A DNA stretch of 35,423 bases from a virus: positions 1 to 35,423 of IMG/VR virus record IMGVR_UViG_3300023301_000041; one strand, 5' to 3'. Under the pieces are notes generated by a model. The model was not told the origin of the DNA. It made no database searches and saw only the letters and a program-made list of their open reading frames with translations. The translations under genes were made by a program, and so were the position numbers. Shown here piece by piece: positions 9,192 to 17,642 of this stretch; within the stretch, counting starts at the first letter, position 1, and each line of letters starts with the position of its first letter.

Positions 9192-9950
9192 TTAAGATAC
9201 TTTTATTACTTCGCACATATTCAGATTGGCATCTGGAAATAAGTCAAGTGTTACAGATAAAGTTGTGTGAGAACCTTCTGTAAATGACAATGTCGAATCA
9301 GTCATAGGCGTAGCATTTCTAGCTATGATATTTACATTAGCTAAACTACCTGTTGCTTTAGCTTTCATAGTTGTTACGAAGTCTACTGTATAACCTTCTG
9401 GGAATTCACTAACGTTAATAGAATACTTAGAAGCGGTTATAGCAGATAATTTAGTGTAATAAATTACAATTTTTTTACCTACATCATCAGCGTGCATAAC
9501 TACGTCTACTCCACTAACTGTAAATTCACCAGCTGTTGGAGTTGATGTTGTTTCTACAATTTCAGCTTTATGACCAATAAGGTCACTCTCTAATTCGTAA
9601 ATTGATACAGAATCAGCTATAGCAGGACTTGCCAACGTAATAGCAGTTGAGGCAGTTTTTACTTCTCTGCCAAAAATGCTTGTAGCTCCGTCAACAAAAC
9701 CATCTGTACCACCAAAGATGATAGCTAATAATTTTGGTTCAAAAACGTCAAAGTCTAGAGTTATTGTTCCTTGTTTGTTCGAGTCAAATCTAACCGCTCT
9801 AGAGCCAGAAGCCATAGCGTAGTCAACGTCACTAGTGATACTCATGTCAAATTTGTTTGCAAATGGTGAATATAATTCTACTCCACCAACACTGTTTCTT
9901 CTAAAAGTAATAGAACCAGCCTTACCAACGGCATAATTAAGATTTTCCAT
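9192..9950 (-). CDS. Major tail protein (tail tube subunit)
   Basis: A 252-residue protein starting MENLNYAVGKAGSITFRRN. It is beta-rich and Ser/Thr/Ala-rich, with the pattern of siphovirus tube proteins: an early GSITFRRN strand, SDVDYAMASGSRAVRFDSNKQ, TITLDFDVFEPKLLAIIFGG and a C-terminal strand pair ending in TLDLFPDANLNMCEVIKVS. The gene has a near-perfect AAGGAGG site before ATG and is followed by a strong terminator, both expected for an abundant virion protein. It lies after the connector genes and before the chaperone and tape measure genes, the usual tube position. I see no added Ig-like domain, although residues around 100-165 (TASTAITLASPAIADSV to IVIYYTKL) could form an inserted subdomain. 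Confidence 0.82.
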   Translation of the reverse strand: MENLNYAVGKAGSITFRRNSVGGVELYSPFANKFDMSITSDVDYAMASGSRAVRFDSNKQGTITLDFDVFEPKLLAIIFGGTDGFVDGATSIFGREVKTASTAITLASPAIADSVSIYELESDLIGHKAEIVETTSTPTAGEFTVSGVDVVMHADDVGKKIVIYYTKLSAITASKYSINVSEFPEGYTVDFVTTMKAKATGSLANVNIIARNATPMTDSTLSFTEGSHTTLSVTLDLFPDANLNMCEVIKVS

Positions 9951-9979
9951 TTAATATTCCTCCTTTTTATTGTTATTTA

Positions 9980-10723
9980 TTAGTCTAGTGCCTTTTTAGT
10001 CCAATGCTCCAAATCTAATTCTTTAGTATCAGCACCAGCTAAATATTGTTGGAAATTTATATCATACGATTCTTCTGCCATTTCCATAGAATAGGCATAA
10101 ATCAAATTAAATATAGTCATAGCTCTTAATTGCTCTTTGTGTGCATATAATTTTAATTGCGCCATAACTATATTAACTATCTTTAATAGAGAATTAGATT
10201 TTTTTTCTTCTGCCATTCTAGCATATTTTAAAAACTCTTCAAATCTATTTTTCATTTCTTCTGTCGTATATTCAGTTTCTTCTTCTTTTTCGTATTTTTT
10301 TATCATACAGCTTTGTAGTATTACGCTACAAAAATAATCATAATTATACCTATTTATCACTATTCTCTTTTTGTCCTTTGTAAAAGATACAGTCATATTT
10401 TTATGATTGACTTCTATATCTTGAAGCCCTATTTGATAAATAACGGTTAAAGAAAGTATAAAAATATCTAGTAAACTGTACTCATCGTTCTCGGTGAATA
10501 CTATCCTCCTACCTGTTAACTGCTCAAAGAAGAATAAATCAAAATCTTTAAATTCAGCTTCTACGTCATACGTTTTTATAGACTGGGCATATACAGATAA
10601 TATTTGTTGGTATCCTTCATCATTCAATTCTAATAAATCATTAACTGTAAGAAATCTGATATAACCAAATTCTTTAGTATCAACCCCATCTAACAAAGTC
10701 AATTGTATTGAGTTTAATTTCAT
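9980..10723 (-). CDS. Conserved-position protein between tail terminator and major tail genes, unknown
   Basis: A 247-residue acidic, mainly helical protein. The ATG at 10723 is preceded by AGGTGATAT, and the previous gene ends just upstream. Hydrophobic helical segments (YSLLDIFILSLTVIYQIGL) and a short basic strand region (VSFTKDKKRIVINRYNYDYF) are followed by a Glu/Lys-rich stretch (EKEEETEYTTEEMKNRFEEF). No known fold or motif is recognised. Position between the candidate tail terminator and the tube protein suggests a tail assembly factor or chaperone, an inference from synteny only. Confidence 0.6.
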   Translation of the reverse strand: MKLNSIQLTLLDGVDTKEFGYIRFLTVNDLLELNDEGYQQILSVYAQSIKTYDVEAEFKDFDLFFFEQLTGRRIVFTENDEYSLLDIFILSLTVIYQIGLQDIEVNHKNMTVSFTKDKKRIVINRYNYDYFCSVILQSCMIKKYEKEEETEYTTEEMKNRFEEFLKYARMAEEKKSNSLLKIVNIVMAQLKLYAHKEQLRAMTIFNLIYAYSMEMAEESYDINFQQYLAGADTKELDLEHWTKKALD

Positions 10724-10730
10724 ATATCAC

Positions 10731-11246
10731 CTACACATTTCCCAACCAACCAGAAGTACTTTCCCAAGAAAAAGTAAGCCTATAACCCTTAAAGTTATAT
10801 TGTTGGTCATAATACATCTTGTCATCACTTACAAAATTAGCTTTAGAATTTAAACTAGGTATATCCAACCCTAATATTGAGTTTATAACTATTGTTTTTA
10901 ATCTTAACGGTCTTATTTTACCACCGTTAAGCAACCACATATCTATGTGGCAATAAACATCGACAGTAAAGGTAACTGAATAAATAGCGTCAGACCCTCC
11001 AGTGCTTTTTCTTGTATTAAGGTGTTCTACCGCCACAATACTTTTTTGTTCTGTTTGCGGAGTAGATAAAGTTTCCATAGGGAATATTCTATTTCCTATT
11101 AAATCTTCGTAATTCTTTAATGGCGTGATATCTAAAGCATTTCTTTTATCATTGGTCATAAGTTTTAAAAAATCATCATTCCCTTGCATGGCATACATCA
11201 TTGAAGATATTACTGTTTCTAAACTATCATAAGCTTCGTTTACCAT
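10731..11246 (-). CDS. Putative tail terminator / tail completion protein
   Basis: About 171 residues. I place the start at ATG 11246 because GGTGGTGAT lies just upstream; a TTG at 11264 would add six residues and overlap the previous gene. The protein starts MVNEAYDSLETVISSMMYAMQ and then alternates helix and strand, including YSVTFTVDVYCHIDMWLL and QYNFKGYRLTFSWES. This alpha/beta pattern and size fit tail terminator proteins that cap the tube and join it to the head, and the location after the connector genes and two genes before the tube gene agrees. There is no diagnostic motif, so the function is inferred. Confidence 0.55.
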   Translation of the reverse strand: MVNEAYDSLETVISSMMYAMQGNDDFLKLMTNDKRNALDITPLKNYEDLIGNRIFPMETLSTPQTEQKSIVAVEHLNTRKSTGGSDAIYSVTFTVDVYCHIDMWLLNGGKIRPLRLKTIVINSILGLDIPSLNSKANFVSDDKMYYDQQYNFKGYRLTFSWESTSGWLGNV

Positions 11247-11257
11247 TTTATCACCAC

Positions 11258-11935
11258 CTACCAAGGATTTGAAGGGCTATTGTTATCACCATTGTTTATA
11301 TTTGCTATACCATCTTCAACATTGTCTGAATCTAAATTTCTAGGAACATACTGTAAATACAGTAATAAAACATTAGGAATAAAAACATCTTCTACCAATT
11401 CTATTTTATATGAATTTCTACCGATTAAAAATCTTTGTCCTTCATATATTAATTCTGTCTCCATATTTCTTTGTATATATAATTTTATACCACCTGTAGC
11501 AACAGAGACATATTTACTATCCAAAGCGCTATGTCTTGACTCAGAAAGTACTTTACTACTTATTGGATAACTTATAACATCGTGATTGTAATCTTCCCAT
11601 TTTAAAGACAAATCACAAACTACCATCAAGGTCTCTAAATAGGCATCATTATCTTTTACATCTGATATAACTATAAAAGTGCCATCTTTACAAATCACAT
11701 AACTTCCTGTTCTTAATACGGAATCTTTATCAGCGAAAAGTTTTTTTGTTTCTTTTAATTTCTCTAACTGATTTGTATGTTCTTGTACTACAAACCTTTG
11801 TGAAATTCCATCTATTGTACCGCTTCTTCCCTCATTAGAATAATCTCTTTGTTGTTCATATCTAGCTGTAGCTTGATTAATTAACAAATAAGGATTATCT
11901 AAACTCTCAGTCATCCATGAAGGTTTTGTGTCCAT
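11258..11935 (-). CDS. Putative head-tail connector / head closure protein
   Basis: About 225 residues from ATG 11935, preceded by AAGGTGATTAAT; a GTG at 11944 is the upstream alternative and would overlap the preceding gene. After a polar N-terminus (MDTKPSWMTESLDNPYLLIN) the body is beta-rich with a barrel-like alternation (VLRTGSYVICKDGTFIVISDV, YVSVATGGIKLYIQRN, GQRFLIGRNSYKIELVEDVF). The C-terminus is Asn/Asp-rich and probably disordered. A small beta-barrel in this place is typical of head closure (stopper) proteins between connector and tail terminator. No specific family match can be claimed. Confidence 0.5.
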   Translation of the reverse strand: MDTKPSWMTESLDNPYLLINQATARYEQQRDYSNEGRSGTIDGISQRFVVQEHTNQLEKLKETKKLFADKDSVLRTGSYVICKDGTFIVISDVKDNDAYLETLMVVCDLSLKWEDYNHDVISYPISSKVLSESRHSALDSKYVSVATGGIKLYIQRNMETELIYEGQRFLIGRNSYKIELVEDVFIPNVLLLYLQYVPRNLDSDNVEDGIANINNGDNNSPSNPW

Positions 11936-11936
11936 A

Positions 11937-12146
11937 TTAATCACCTTCCCTTATTGAAGGTAATTTTCTTATGAAATTAGCGACATCTAAAAATTTATGT
12001 CTTAATTCTCTGTAGTCTCTTAAATCTATATCAAACTGTTTTTCTACTTCTGCCATTAATAATAATATCCTTTTGTATTCAACCTCACAAAGATAATTAA
12101 AGTCCATTTCTAAATTCTTTACTCTAAAAGTATCATTGTCACTCAT
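11937..12146 (-). CDS. Small helical connector-region protein, unknown
   Basis: 69 residues starting MSDNDTFRVKNLEMDFNYLC, with ATG at 12146 after GGGGGTGCAAT. It is charged and predicted helical throughout (YKRILLLMAEVEKQFDIDLRD). It ends one base before the start of the following connector gene, so the two are probably translationally coupled. Small helical proteins of this sort occur among head-tail joining genes, but I do not recognise the family. Confidence 0.55.
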   Translation of the reverse strand: MSDNDTFRVKNLEMDFNYLCEVEYKRILLLMAEVEKQFDIDLRDYRELRHKFLDVANFIRKLPSIREGD

Positions 12147-12160
12147 ATTGCACCCCCAAG

Positions 12161-12565
12161 CTACATATAGAAAAAATCTTGCTCATATAATATTACATCT
12201 GAATAAGCTTGTTGTTGCCCAGCAATTTTACTTTCCATAAGACTTTTATTAGTTTCATTTCTATAAAAAACATTGCTACCTACCGAATTAGCCATTTTAA
12301 CTACCTGTTGTGTTGCTCTAGAAGCTTCATACCAACGCATCCACAAAGCAATATATTCTACCTCTTCTTCATCCAGTACTTCTACAAAGTAACCCTCAAA
12401 AGCTTCTTCATTGGTAAATGTCATTTCAAGAGAGTGATTAGTGTTCTTTTTAGCTCTAGTTAAAGCAGATTTTAAAAATATATAGACTAAATCTTGTAAG
12501 AGTGAATAATCAAAAACAGTCTTAGAAAAAAAGCTTGTGTATACTTCTTGTAAATCAGTTCCCAA
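12161..12565 (-). CDS. Putative head-tail connector (adaptor) protein
   Basis: 134 residues, start TTG at 12565 supported by AAGGAG eight bases upstream; the ATGs just before it are out of frame. The sequence is helical: YSLLQDLVYIFLKSALTRAKK, then EEAFEGYFVEVLDEEEVEYIA, then LWMRWYEASRATQQVVKM. All-helical proteins of this size after the capsid gene commonly serve as the adaptor ring under the portal. The call is positional; no motif identifies it. Confidence 0.5.
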   Translation of the reverse strand: MGTDLQEVYTSFFSKTVFDYSLLQDLVYIFLKSALTRAKKNTNHSLEMTFTNEEAFEGYFVEVLDEEEVEYIALWMRWYEASRATQQVVKMANSVGSNVFYRNETNKSLMESKIAGQQQAYSDVILYEQDFFYM

Positions 12566-12579
12566 ATCATCATCTCCTT

Positions 12580-13044
12580 TTATTCAAATACTCTTCCCAA
12601 GTGAGCTTCTACAAATTTTAATTTTTTAGCAGATAATCCAGCAAAATCATCTTTTTTATTAATAAAATTATAGAAAACTTCTTTTTCATGAGTTTCTACA
12701 ACGTTATCTTCAACATTTTTTTCAAATGCCCCATCTGTTTTAAGTGCTATTATTTGTTCAATTTTCTCTTTATTTAAGATTTTTTGTTTATCTAGTTCAA
12801 GAAATTTTTTCAATTCTTCATCTAGAATAATTATTTTAGCATGGTCGCCATTACCTGTGCCCCAAAAAAATACGTTATTGTTAGATATTAATAAATCTAT
12901 ATCTTCGCCTTTCATTGGCATTACAGAATTAGCTTTTATAAGTATATCAAAGCCGAAAGCTCCTATACCTAAATCCCAATCACATATGTTTTTAACTTTA
13001 TATCTTTTTTGTAATTCTATTACTCTACCTGTATTACTTTCCAT
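12580..13044 (-). CDS. Unknown protein directly after the major capsid gene
   Basis: 154 residues starting MESNTGRVIELQKRYKVKNI. The N-terminal 70 residues are strand-rich with Gly-Asp turns (WDLGIGAFGFDILIKAN, FFWGTGNGDHAKIIILDEE), and the rest is Lys/Glu-rich helix (KKFLELDKQKILNKEKIEQI). The end (AGLSAKKLKFVEAHLGRVF) is basic, and looks a little like a short SAP/LEM-type helix pair, but I cannot claim this. ATG follows TGGAGGTTTTATA. It is separated from the capsid gene by a perfect palindrome. A minor head or joining role is inferred from position. Confidence 0.55.
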   Translation of the reverse strand: MESNTGRVIELQKRYKVKNICDWDLGIGAFGFDILIKANSVMPMKGEDIDLLISNNNVFFWGTGNGDHAKIIILDEELKKFLELDKQKILNKEKIEQIIALKTDGAFEKNVEDNVVETHEKEVFYNFINKKDDFAGLSAKKLKFVEAHLGRVFE

Positions 13045-13065
13045 TATAAAACCTCCATTTTTAAT

Positions 13066-13093
13066 TAAGGGAGAGGATTAATCCTCTCCCTTA
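13066..13093. repeat. Perfect 28-nt palindrome between capsid and next gene
   Basis: Bases 13066-13093 are fully self-complementary (half-site TAAGGGAGAGGATT). In RNA it would fold into a GC-rich hairpin just after the capsid stop codon. It lacks a clear T-run on the minus strand (AATTAAAAATGG follows), so it is more likely a partial attenuator, a processing site or an mRNA-stabilising 3' hairpin than a full terminator. Confidence 0.7.
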
Positions 13094-13118
13094 TAGGTTA
13101 ATAAAATAAGCTACCTAA

Positions 13119-14261
13119 CTACGCTTGACCTACGTCATAAGTGTCGTCAGAAATCAATCCCATTGCTGGAATATGTTCTTTAACTAGATGAGTACCAAAT
13201 TCAATATCAAATCTTTGTACTTTAACTCTAGTGTTAATATCTTCGCCTGTCATAGTTTCAATTCCACCTCTTAAACCAATTTTCAAAGGTGAGATGACTC
13301 CACTTGGAAGCAAGAATAACAATCCTTCTGGTAAATAAGTTTCATAGAAATCTCCAGCTGCATTGATTTTTGTAAAATCATAGCTATTACCTATTTCAAC
13401 TACAGGATTTTTGTAATATCTGCTCAAAAGACCAGTATTCATAATTTCATCCATAACTCTTTGTGAATATCTAACCGAAGTCATTGCACTTGTTGTAGCA
13501 TCAGTGCTAAAACCAGCCATTGCGTTTAATTGAGAAACTACAGAATAGTCTCCAGCGATAGTTACTTGTCCGTTAGGATTAAAACGTCTTGCTTTAAGCA
13601 AAGCCGCATCCAAAGCCGCTTTAGAAATGCCAGTCGTTTCTGAAAAATTCTTCAAAGATGTAGCATTTTTAATACCTGTGTATAATGCTTTGTAAATGTG
13701 ATAAAACATTTGATTCATCATATCGGTTTGGACTTGGTCAACCATAACAGCTTCTGCATTCAAGTTACCTGTAGCCATTTGTCTGTAATCTACCAAAGTA
13801 CCACCTGTGATTGTTGTGAAGTCTGTCATTGTTTCAGTTCTGAATTTTGAAGTAGCGAATGGAAAAGAACCACTGTTAGCTTGTTCTTTAGATTTCACTC
13901 CTTGCAATTCGTAGGTTTCGAATCTAACTTCTTCGTTTTTACCAACTTGGATTACTTCTCCCATCAAATTAAAGAGATTTAATTTGTCTACTAATGGAGC
14001 TTGAATCATAATTGTACGAATAGCGTTGATTTCGTTGCCAGCTTTTGTATCTCCTGCCACAGCTCTTTTAGCAAGAGCGGTCATATAGTTAGCAATATCA
14101 TCTACTTTTTTACCGTAAGCACTAACGTCTTGACCTTTTACCATACTCGTAAAAATCTCAATATTCTGTTTAGTAGTTTCATTCGAATTGATACTATTTA
14201 ACTCTGTTTCTACTTGTGTAGAGTTTGTAGAATCAACTTTCATGTCTTTAAAATTTAACAT
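13119..14261 (-). CDS. Major capsid protein
   Basis: 380 residues starting MLNFKDMKVDSTNST, with ATG preceded by AAAAGGAGGAATAAATT. An N-terminal polar helical arm (about residues 1-110) is followed by a mixed alpha/beta body with EVRFETYELQGVKSKEQANS, DFTTITGGTLVDYRQMATGN, ARRFNPNGQVTIAGDYSVV and LPEGLLFLLPSGVISPLKI. The arm, peripheral-domain and axial-domain pattern is compatible with an HK97-type fold, and the size and location (after scaffold and decoration candidate, before connectors) are as expected for the main shell protein. The C-terminus runs RFDIEFGTHLVKEHIPAMG. The strong ribosome site and downstream hairpin also fit an abundant product. Confidence 0.85.
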   Translation of the reverse strand: MLNFKDMKVDSTNSTQVETELNSINSNETTKQNIEIFTSMVKGQDVSAYGKKVDDIANYMTALAKRAVAGDTKAGNEINAIRTIMIQAPLVDKLNLFNLMGEVIQVGKNEEVRFETYELQGVKSKEQANSGSFPFATSKFRTETMTDFTTITGGTLVDYRQMATGNLNAEAVMVDQVQTDMMNQMFYHIYKALYTGIKNATSLKNFSETTGISKAALDAALLKARRFNPNGQVTIAGDYSVVSQLNAMAGFSTDATTSAMTSVRYSQRVMDEIMNTGLLSRYYKNPVVEIGNSYDFTKINAAGDFYETYLPEGLLFLLPSGVISPLKIGLRGGIETMTGEDINTRVKVQRFDIEFGTHLVKEHIPAMGLISDDTYDVGQA

Positions 14262-14288
14262 AATTTATTCCTCCTTTTCTAATTATTC

Positions 14289-14795
14289 TTATGCGAATGT
14301 GATTGAAACAACTTCACAGATATATCCGCCAGTTGCCGCATTGTCTATGACAAAGTTACCCATTGTAGTTTTAGCTTTAACAAGTAAAGCTACACTATAA
14401 GCTCCAGTTTCAGCCGCTTTTAATGTTACTTGATAATTACCAGTTTCTGGAATTAAGTAATCCCCAACAGATACACTAGCGAAAGCTGTATCACAGATGT
14501 TACCTTCGACTTCTATTCTTTTACCCACAACATCATTGAGTTTAAAAATTCTAGCAAAATCTTCTGTAGTAACTTCGAAGTCACCAGTGTTTAAAGTTTC
14601 TGGCGTGTCTATAAGATTACCGACAATCCATACATCCCCTAATGCTTCTGCCGCTGTATCAAATTGTTCGAATTGCATTGTAGCTGGGTTGAATTTTCCA
14701 ACATAGCCATTCTTTACTGTTGCCTCTGGTTTTACATCAGCTCTAACATTTGCTGATGTGTACGCTTGATAGTCCCCAAATTTCCAAATTGACAT
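14289..14795 (-). CDS. Putative head decoration / capsid stabilisation protein
   Basis: 168 residues starting MSIWKFGDYQAYTSANVRAD, mostly beta with many Gly, Thr and Val (VGKFNPATMQFEQFDTAAEA, RIEVEGNICDTAFASVSVGD, NYQVTLKAAETGAYSVALLV). It lies between the scaffold and the major capsid gene with a full AAGGAGG site. Small beta-rich proteins there are usually decoration or cement proteins bound to the outer shell. No family is recognised beyond this architecture, so the role is inferred. Confidence 0.65.
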   Translation of the reverse strand: MSIWKFGDYQAYTSANVRADVKPEATVKNGYVGKFNPATMQFEQFDTAAEALGDVWIVGNLIDTPETLNTGDFEVTTEDFARIFKLNDVVGKRIEVEGNICDTAFASVSVGDYLIPETGNYQVTLKAAETGAYSVALLVKAKTTMGNFVIDNAATGGYICEVVSITFA

Positions 14796-14814
14796 AATGT
14801 ATTCCTCCTTTTTA

Positions 14815-15312
14815 TTATTTAATGTCGCTCAAAGATTCGAATTTAGGTGCATCGATTTCTTCGGTTTTAACGACTACGACTGTATTAGTTTCTGTATCAG
14901 TTTTTGTTGTTTTTGTTTCTTTAGATTTTAAAGCTTTGAATTTAGCTGTGCAAATTTCAGATTCTTTAGCTTTCAATCCAACTAAATCACAATTTTCTGC
15001 GAAAGTTTTTAATGAAGTAAGTTCTTCTTCTTCAAACACATTTTTAATTGATTCGAAATAACTATTTACTTCTGCTTCTGCTTTTTCTTTAATTAATTTT
15101 TCATACTCGGTATTGATTTCTGAATGTTCTTTTGTTAATGCTTCCAAAGCTGTTTCTTTTTCAACAACCACTCTATTAGCGTTAACTATAGTTTCATCTT
15201 TCTCCACTATACTTGCCTCTAATTTAGTAACTGCTTCTTTAGAACTATTGATTTCAATTTCAAGTTCTTTGTTCTTTGCTACTTCTTTTTCGTATAATTC
15301 TTTAAATTCCAT
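14815..15312 (-). CDS. Nested scaffolding protein from an internal start
   Basis: In the same frame as the protease-scaffold gene, ATG at 15312 is preceded by a perfect AAGGAGG (15321-15327) with 8-nt spacing, better than the site of the full-length gene. Translation from it gives 165 residues (MEFKELYEKEVAKNKELEIE...), almost exactly the coiled-coil scaffold portion plus the Thr/Lys-rich tail. This is the same arrangement as the lambda C/Nu3 pair, where the scaffold is made in excess from within the protease gene. The start is seen in the sequence; expression is inferred. Confidence 0.65.
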   Translation of the reverse strand: MEFKELYEKEVAKNKELEIEINSSKEAVTKLEASIVEKDETIVNANRVVVEKETALEALTKEHSEINTEYEKLIKEKAEAEVNSYFESIKNVFEEEELTSLKTFAENCDLVGLKAKESEICTAKFKALKSKETKTTKTDTETNTVVVVKTEEIDAPKFESLSDIK

Positions 15313-16017
15313 TTCATATTCCTCCTTATTATTATCATCTTTTTTAGAATTTAACTCAATGATTTGAGAAGTTTCATCTGCTGGAAGCTGTCCATATAAA
15401 ATAGCCAATCCTGTGTAATCATACACAGAAGGTTTTCTGCCCATTTTTAAACTTCCGTCTTCGTTAGTCCTTCCATTTTCATATACAATTTGTTTAGCGC
15501 CCTCTTTGCCGTTTATTTCTACAGAGCCTTTTATGTCTTCGTTTTTAATAACAGTTTTCAACCATTTTATAAATTTAGGATATCTTTGATTTGACAAATA
15601 CCCTTCTGTCATTAAAAGTTTTTTACCGTTAACTTCCTCTATATAGGCTTTTTGCACACTACCGACTTGTACACTCTCTGGGAAAGATACGTTCCCCTCC
15701 TCATCATAGACTTGTTCTCCATGGTCAAAAGGTATTTCATTATCTCCGTAAGGAAATACTGCCACATAAGGCATACCAATAGCAGATTCAATGTTTTCTC
15801 TAGTTGAATTTTCAGTCCAAGTTAAACCATTTTCGTTATATTGGCTATCTGTACCGTAAATTTCATGAGCCGACATTTTTATTCTAGTTCTACCAGAAAC
15901 ATCAGCTAAATTAATATTGTTAATTTCTATAAAAAACCCTTCTGTTTCGTACGCTACTGTTTTTTGGCTTAATTCGGTATCTTCGTTTTCTATAACACTT
16001 CCGTTTTCATCTAACAC
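14815..16017 (-). CDS. Prohead protease-like protein fused to capsid scaffold
   Basis: 400 residues, start GTG at 16017 eight bases after AAGGGGGTG. Residues about 1-225 form a folded, strand-rich domain (TRIKMSAHEIYGTDSQYNEN, IKGSVEINGKEGAKQIVYEN, YDYTGLAILYGQL). The His of SAHEI and the Ser of KGSVEI could be catalytic in a prohead-protease-like fold, but I cannot confirm this. Residues about 236-350 are a long Glu/Lys coiled coil, and the end is Thr/Lys-rich. Protease followed by scaffold, between portal and capsid genes, is standard for head maturation. An internal ribosome site and ATG at 15312 would make the scaffold domain separately. Confidence 0.72.
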   Translation of the reverse strand: MLDENGSVIENEDTELSQKTVAYETEGFFIEINNINLADVSGRTRIKMSAHEIYGTDSQYNENGLTWTENSTRENIESAIGMPYVAVFPYGDNEIPFDHGEQVYDEEGNVSFPESVQVGSVQKAYIEEVNGKKLLMTEGYLSNQRYPKFIKWLKTVIKNEDIKGSVEINGKEGAKQIVYENGRTNEDGSLKMGRKPSVYDYTGLAILYGQLPADETSQIIELNSKKDDNNKEEYEMEFKELYEKEVAKNKELEIEINSSKEAVTKLEASIVEKDETIVNANRVVVEKETALEALTKEHSEINTEYEKLIKEKAEAEVNSYFESIKNVFEEEELTSLKTFAENCDLVGLKAKESEICTAKFKALKSKETKTTKTDTETNTVVVVKTEEIDAPKFESLSDIK

Positions 16018-16032
16018 CTACTTTACACCCCC

Positions 16033-17625
16033 TTATGTGTTTTTATTTTTTCCTTGCGCAATTATACTAGAAGGACTTGTTTTATCTTTTACATCTCCTA
16101 CAGGTCTACCACCTACATTACCATCTGGATTGGGTATATCCGCACTATCTGACATTGTATAACTTGTAGCATGTGGGAAGAATTCTTCATCAAATTTCTC
16201 AAATTTTTCTTGTCGCATCATAGAAATATATGATTCAGAGTTGAAACTACTAGCCTCTATCATAAACCTTCTACTTCCAGCACCAAGCGTAAACATTTCT
16301 TTTGCTTGTTCGAATACTTCTTTGTTGTTTAGTGATGTAATGTTCAAATATTCAAATCTAATACTAGGCTTTTTTTCCCCAAATAAATAATAGTTAAAAA
16401 CCCTAGTATATTCAGAAGAAATATTTTCTAATACTTCGTATAATTGACTTGCTATTAAATCTATATTTACTTGTAAGCTTGCATAACTTGCTCCAGAATC
16501 ACTCGAAGCGTTCAATGCAGAAGAAGCAAAACCAAGTGAAGTAGATGTTTTCTTGATATTTTCATCTGACAAAGTATCTTTTATTAAAGAGGAATCTTTT
16601 GTTAATCTATCTATTTTAGCGTTAGGAGGTAAGGTTAAAGTAGTTACTTTTTTACCGTTACCATTTACGTTGGATAATACTGAGTCCTCAAAAGCTCTTA
16701 TTACAGCTTCTTGTTGCAATTTTTTCAAAGAACAAGTTCCCTTTTTTTCGCCCTCTGGCAATTCTAAGTAATAAATAGAACTAGCTAATTCTTGTATTAG
16801 GACATATTGGTCATCTTCATACTCTTTAGCAAATTGCATGTCCCTCATTGCTGATATACAATAAGGTCTACCGTAGGCTTCTTTTTTATTAGCTTTAAAT
16901 TTTAACACTACAGTGGTGTTAATATCTAATTGATACCATCTTTTACTAGAATCTTTCTTATATAAATTATAAGCTTTTAGAAAATCTTTAGGGAAGTTTC
17001 TTATCTCGCTTAATAATCCTCCGTACTTATAGTTGTCGAAATAAGACATATCAAAAGCCGCTATTTGTGTAGCACCACTTAAACCTATTACTTTACAATA
17101 GTCTAAATTAAGTGGCTGTATCATTACACCTTCTGCGATATTTAAACCTTCTATTTCCTCTATTGATTCCACGTTACCGCCAGACAATATTGGTTTTACA
17201 GTATCATACGTATCCCTTAATATACCTATATAAGTACCTTCTAAAAGAAGTTGTCTCATTACATCTCTCGTACTTGATTTATGTCCTATTAAACTTGATA
17301 ACTCTATGACTTTATCTTCTTTGACTATTAAAGATTTATCTATTTTTTTATCATCTATAATACTTACAATTCTATTTAAAGATGGTATAGACACACTATA
17401 ATCAATAACATTGGAAAATAAGCCGTTCGTGTTATAAAACATTCTAGATAAAGCCCTCGCTTGCTTATTATAAGTCATAGGAGAGCTTATAAAAGTATTT
17501 ATATCGTTCATGGTATAATCACTATTGTTGATAAGTTTTATCTCAAACATATTAGACTGCATTGAGTTCACTTCAACATCAAAAGAACTATTTTCGCTAT
17601 TGACTGATAAGTTTTCGTCATTCAA
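16033..17625 (-). CDS. Portal protein
   Basis: About 530 residues. The sequence AAGGGCGGTGAT precedes two possible starts, GTG at 17634 (too close) and TTG at 17625 (good spacing, chosen). Portal traits include an early helical stem-forming segment (YNKQARALSRMFYNTNGLFS), a wing region with DVMRQLLLEGTYIGILRDTY and IAEGVMIQPLNLDYCKVIGL, and a long distal region with ASLQVNIDLIASQLYEVLEN and GEKKPSIRFEYLNITSLNNK, the usual portal stretch before the C-terminal crown. The C-terminus is polar. It sits directly after the large terminase gene and before the protease-scaffold gene. Portal forms the dodecameric DNA entry ring. Length and context agree with SPP1 gp6-like portals. Confidence 0.85.
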   Translation of the reverse strand: MNDENLSVNSENSSFDVEVNSMQSNMFEIKLINNSDYTMNDINTFISSPMTYNKQARALSRMFYNTNGLFSNVIDYSVSIPSLNRIVSIIDDKKIDKSLIVKEDKVIELSSLIGHKSSTRDVMRQLLLEGTYIGILRDTYDTVKPILSGGNVESIEEIEGLNIAEGVMIQPLNLDYCKVIGLSGATQIAAFDMSYFDNYKYGGLLSEIRNFPKDFLKAYNLYKKDSSKRWYQLDINTTVVLKFKANKKEAYGRPYCISAMRDMQFAKEYEDDQYVLIQELASSIYYLELPEGEKKGTCSLKKLQQEAVIRAFEDSVLSNVNGNGKKVTTLTLPPNAKIDRLTKDSSLIKDTLSDENIKKTSTSLGFASSALNASSDSGASYASLQVNIDLIASQLYEVLENISSEYTRVFNYYLFGEKKPSIRFEYLNITSLNNKEVFEQAKEMFTLGAGSRRFMIEASSFNSESYISMMRQEKFEKFDEEFFPHATSYTMSDSADIPNPDGNVGGRPVGDVKDKTSPSSIIAQGKNKNT

Positions 17626-17642
17626 ATAAATCACCGCCCTTC

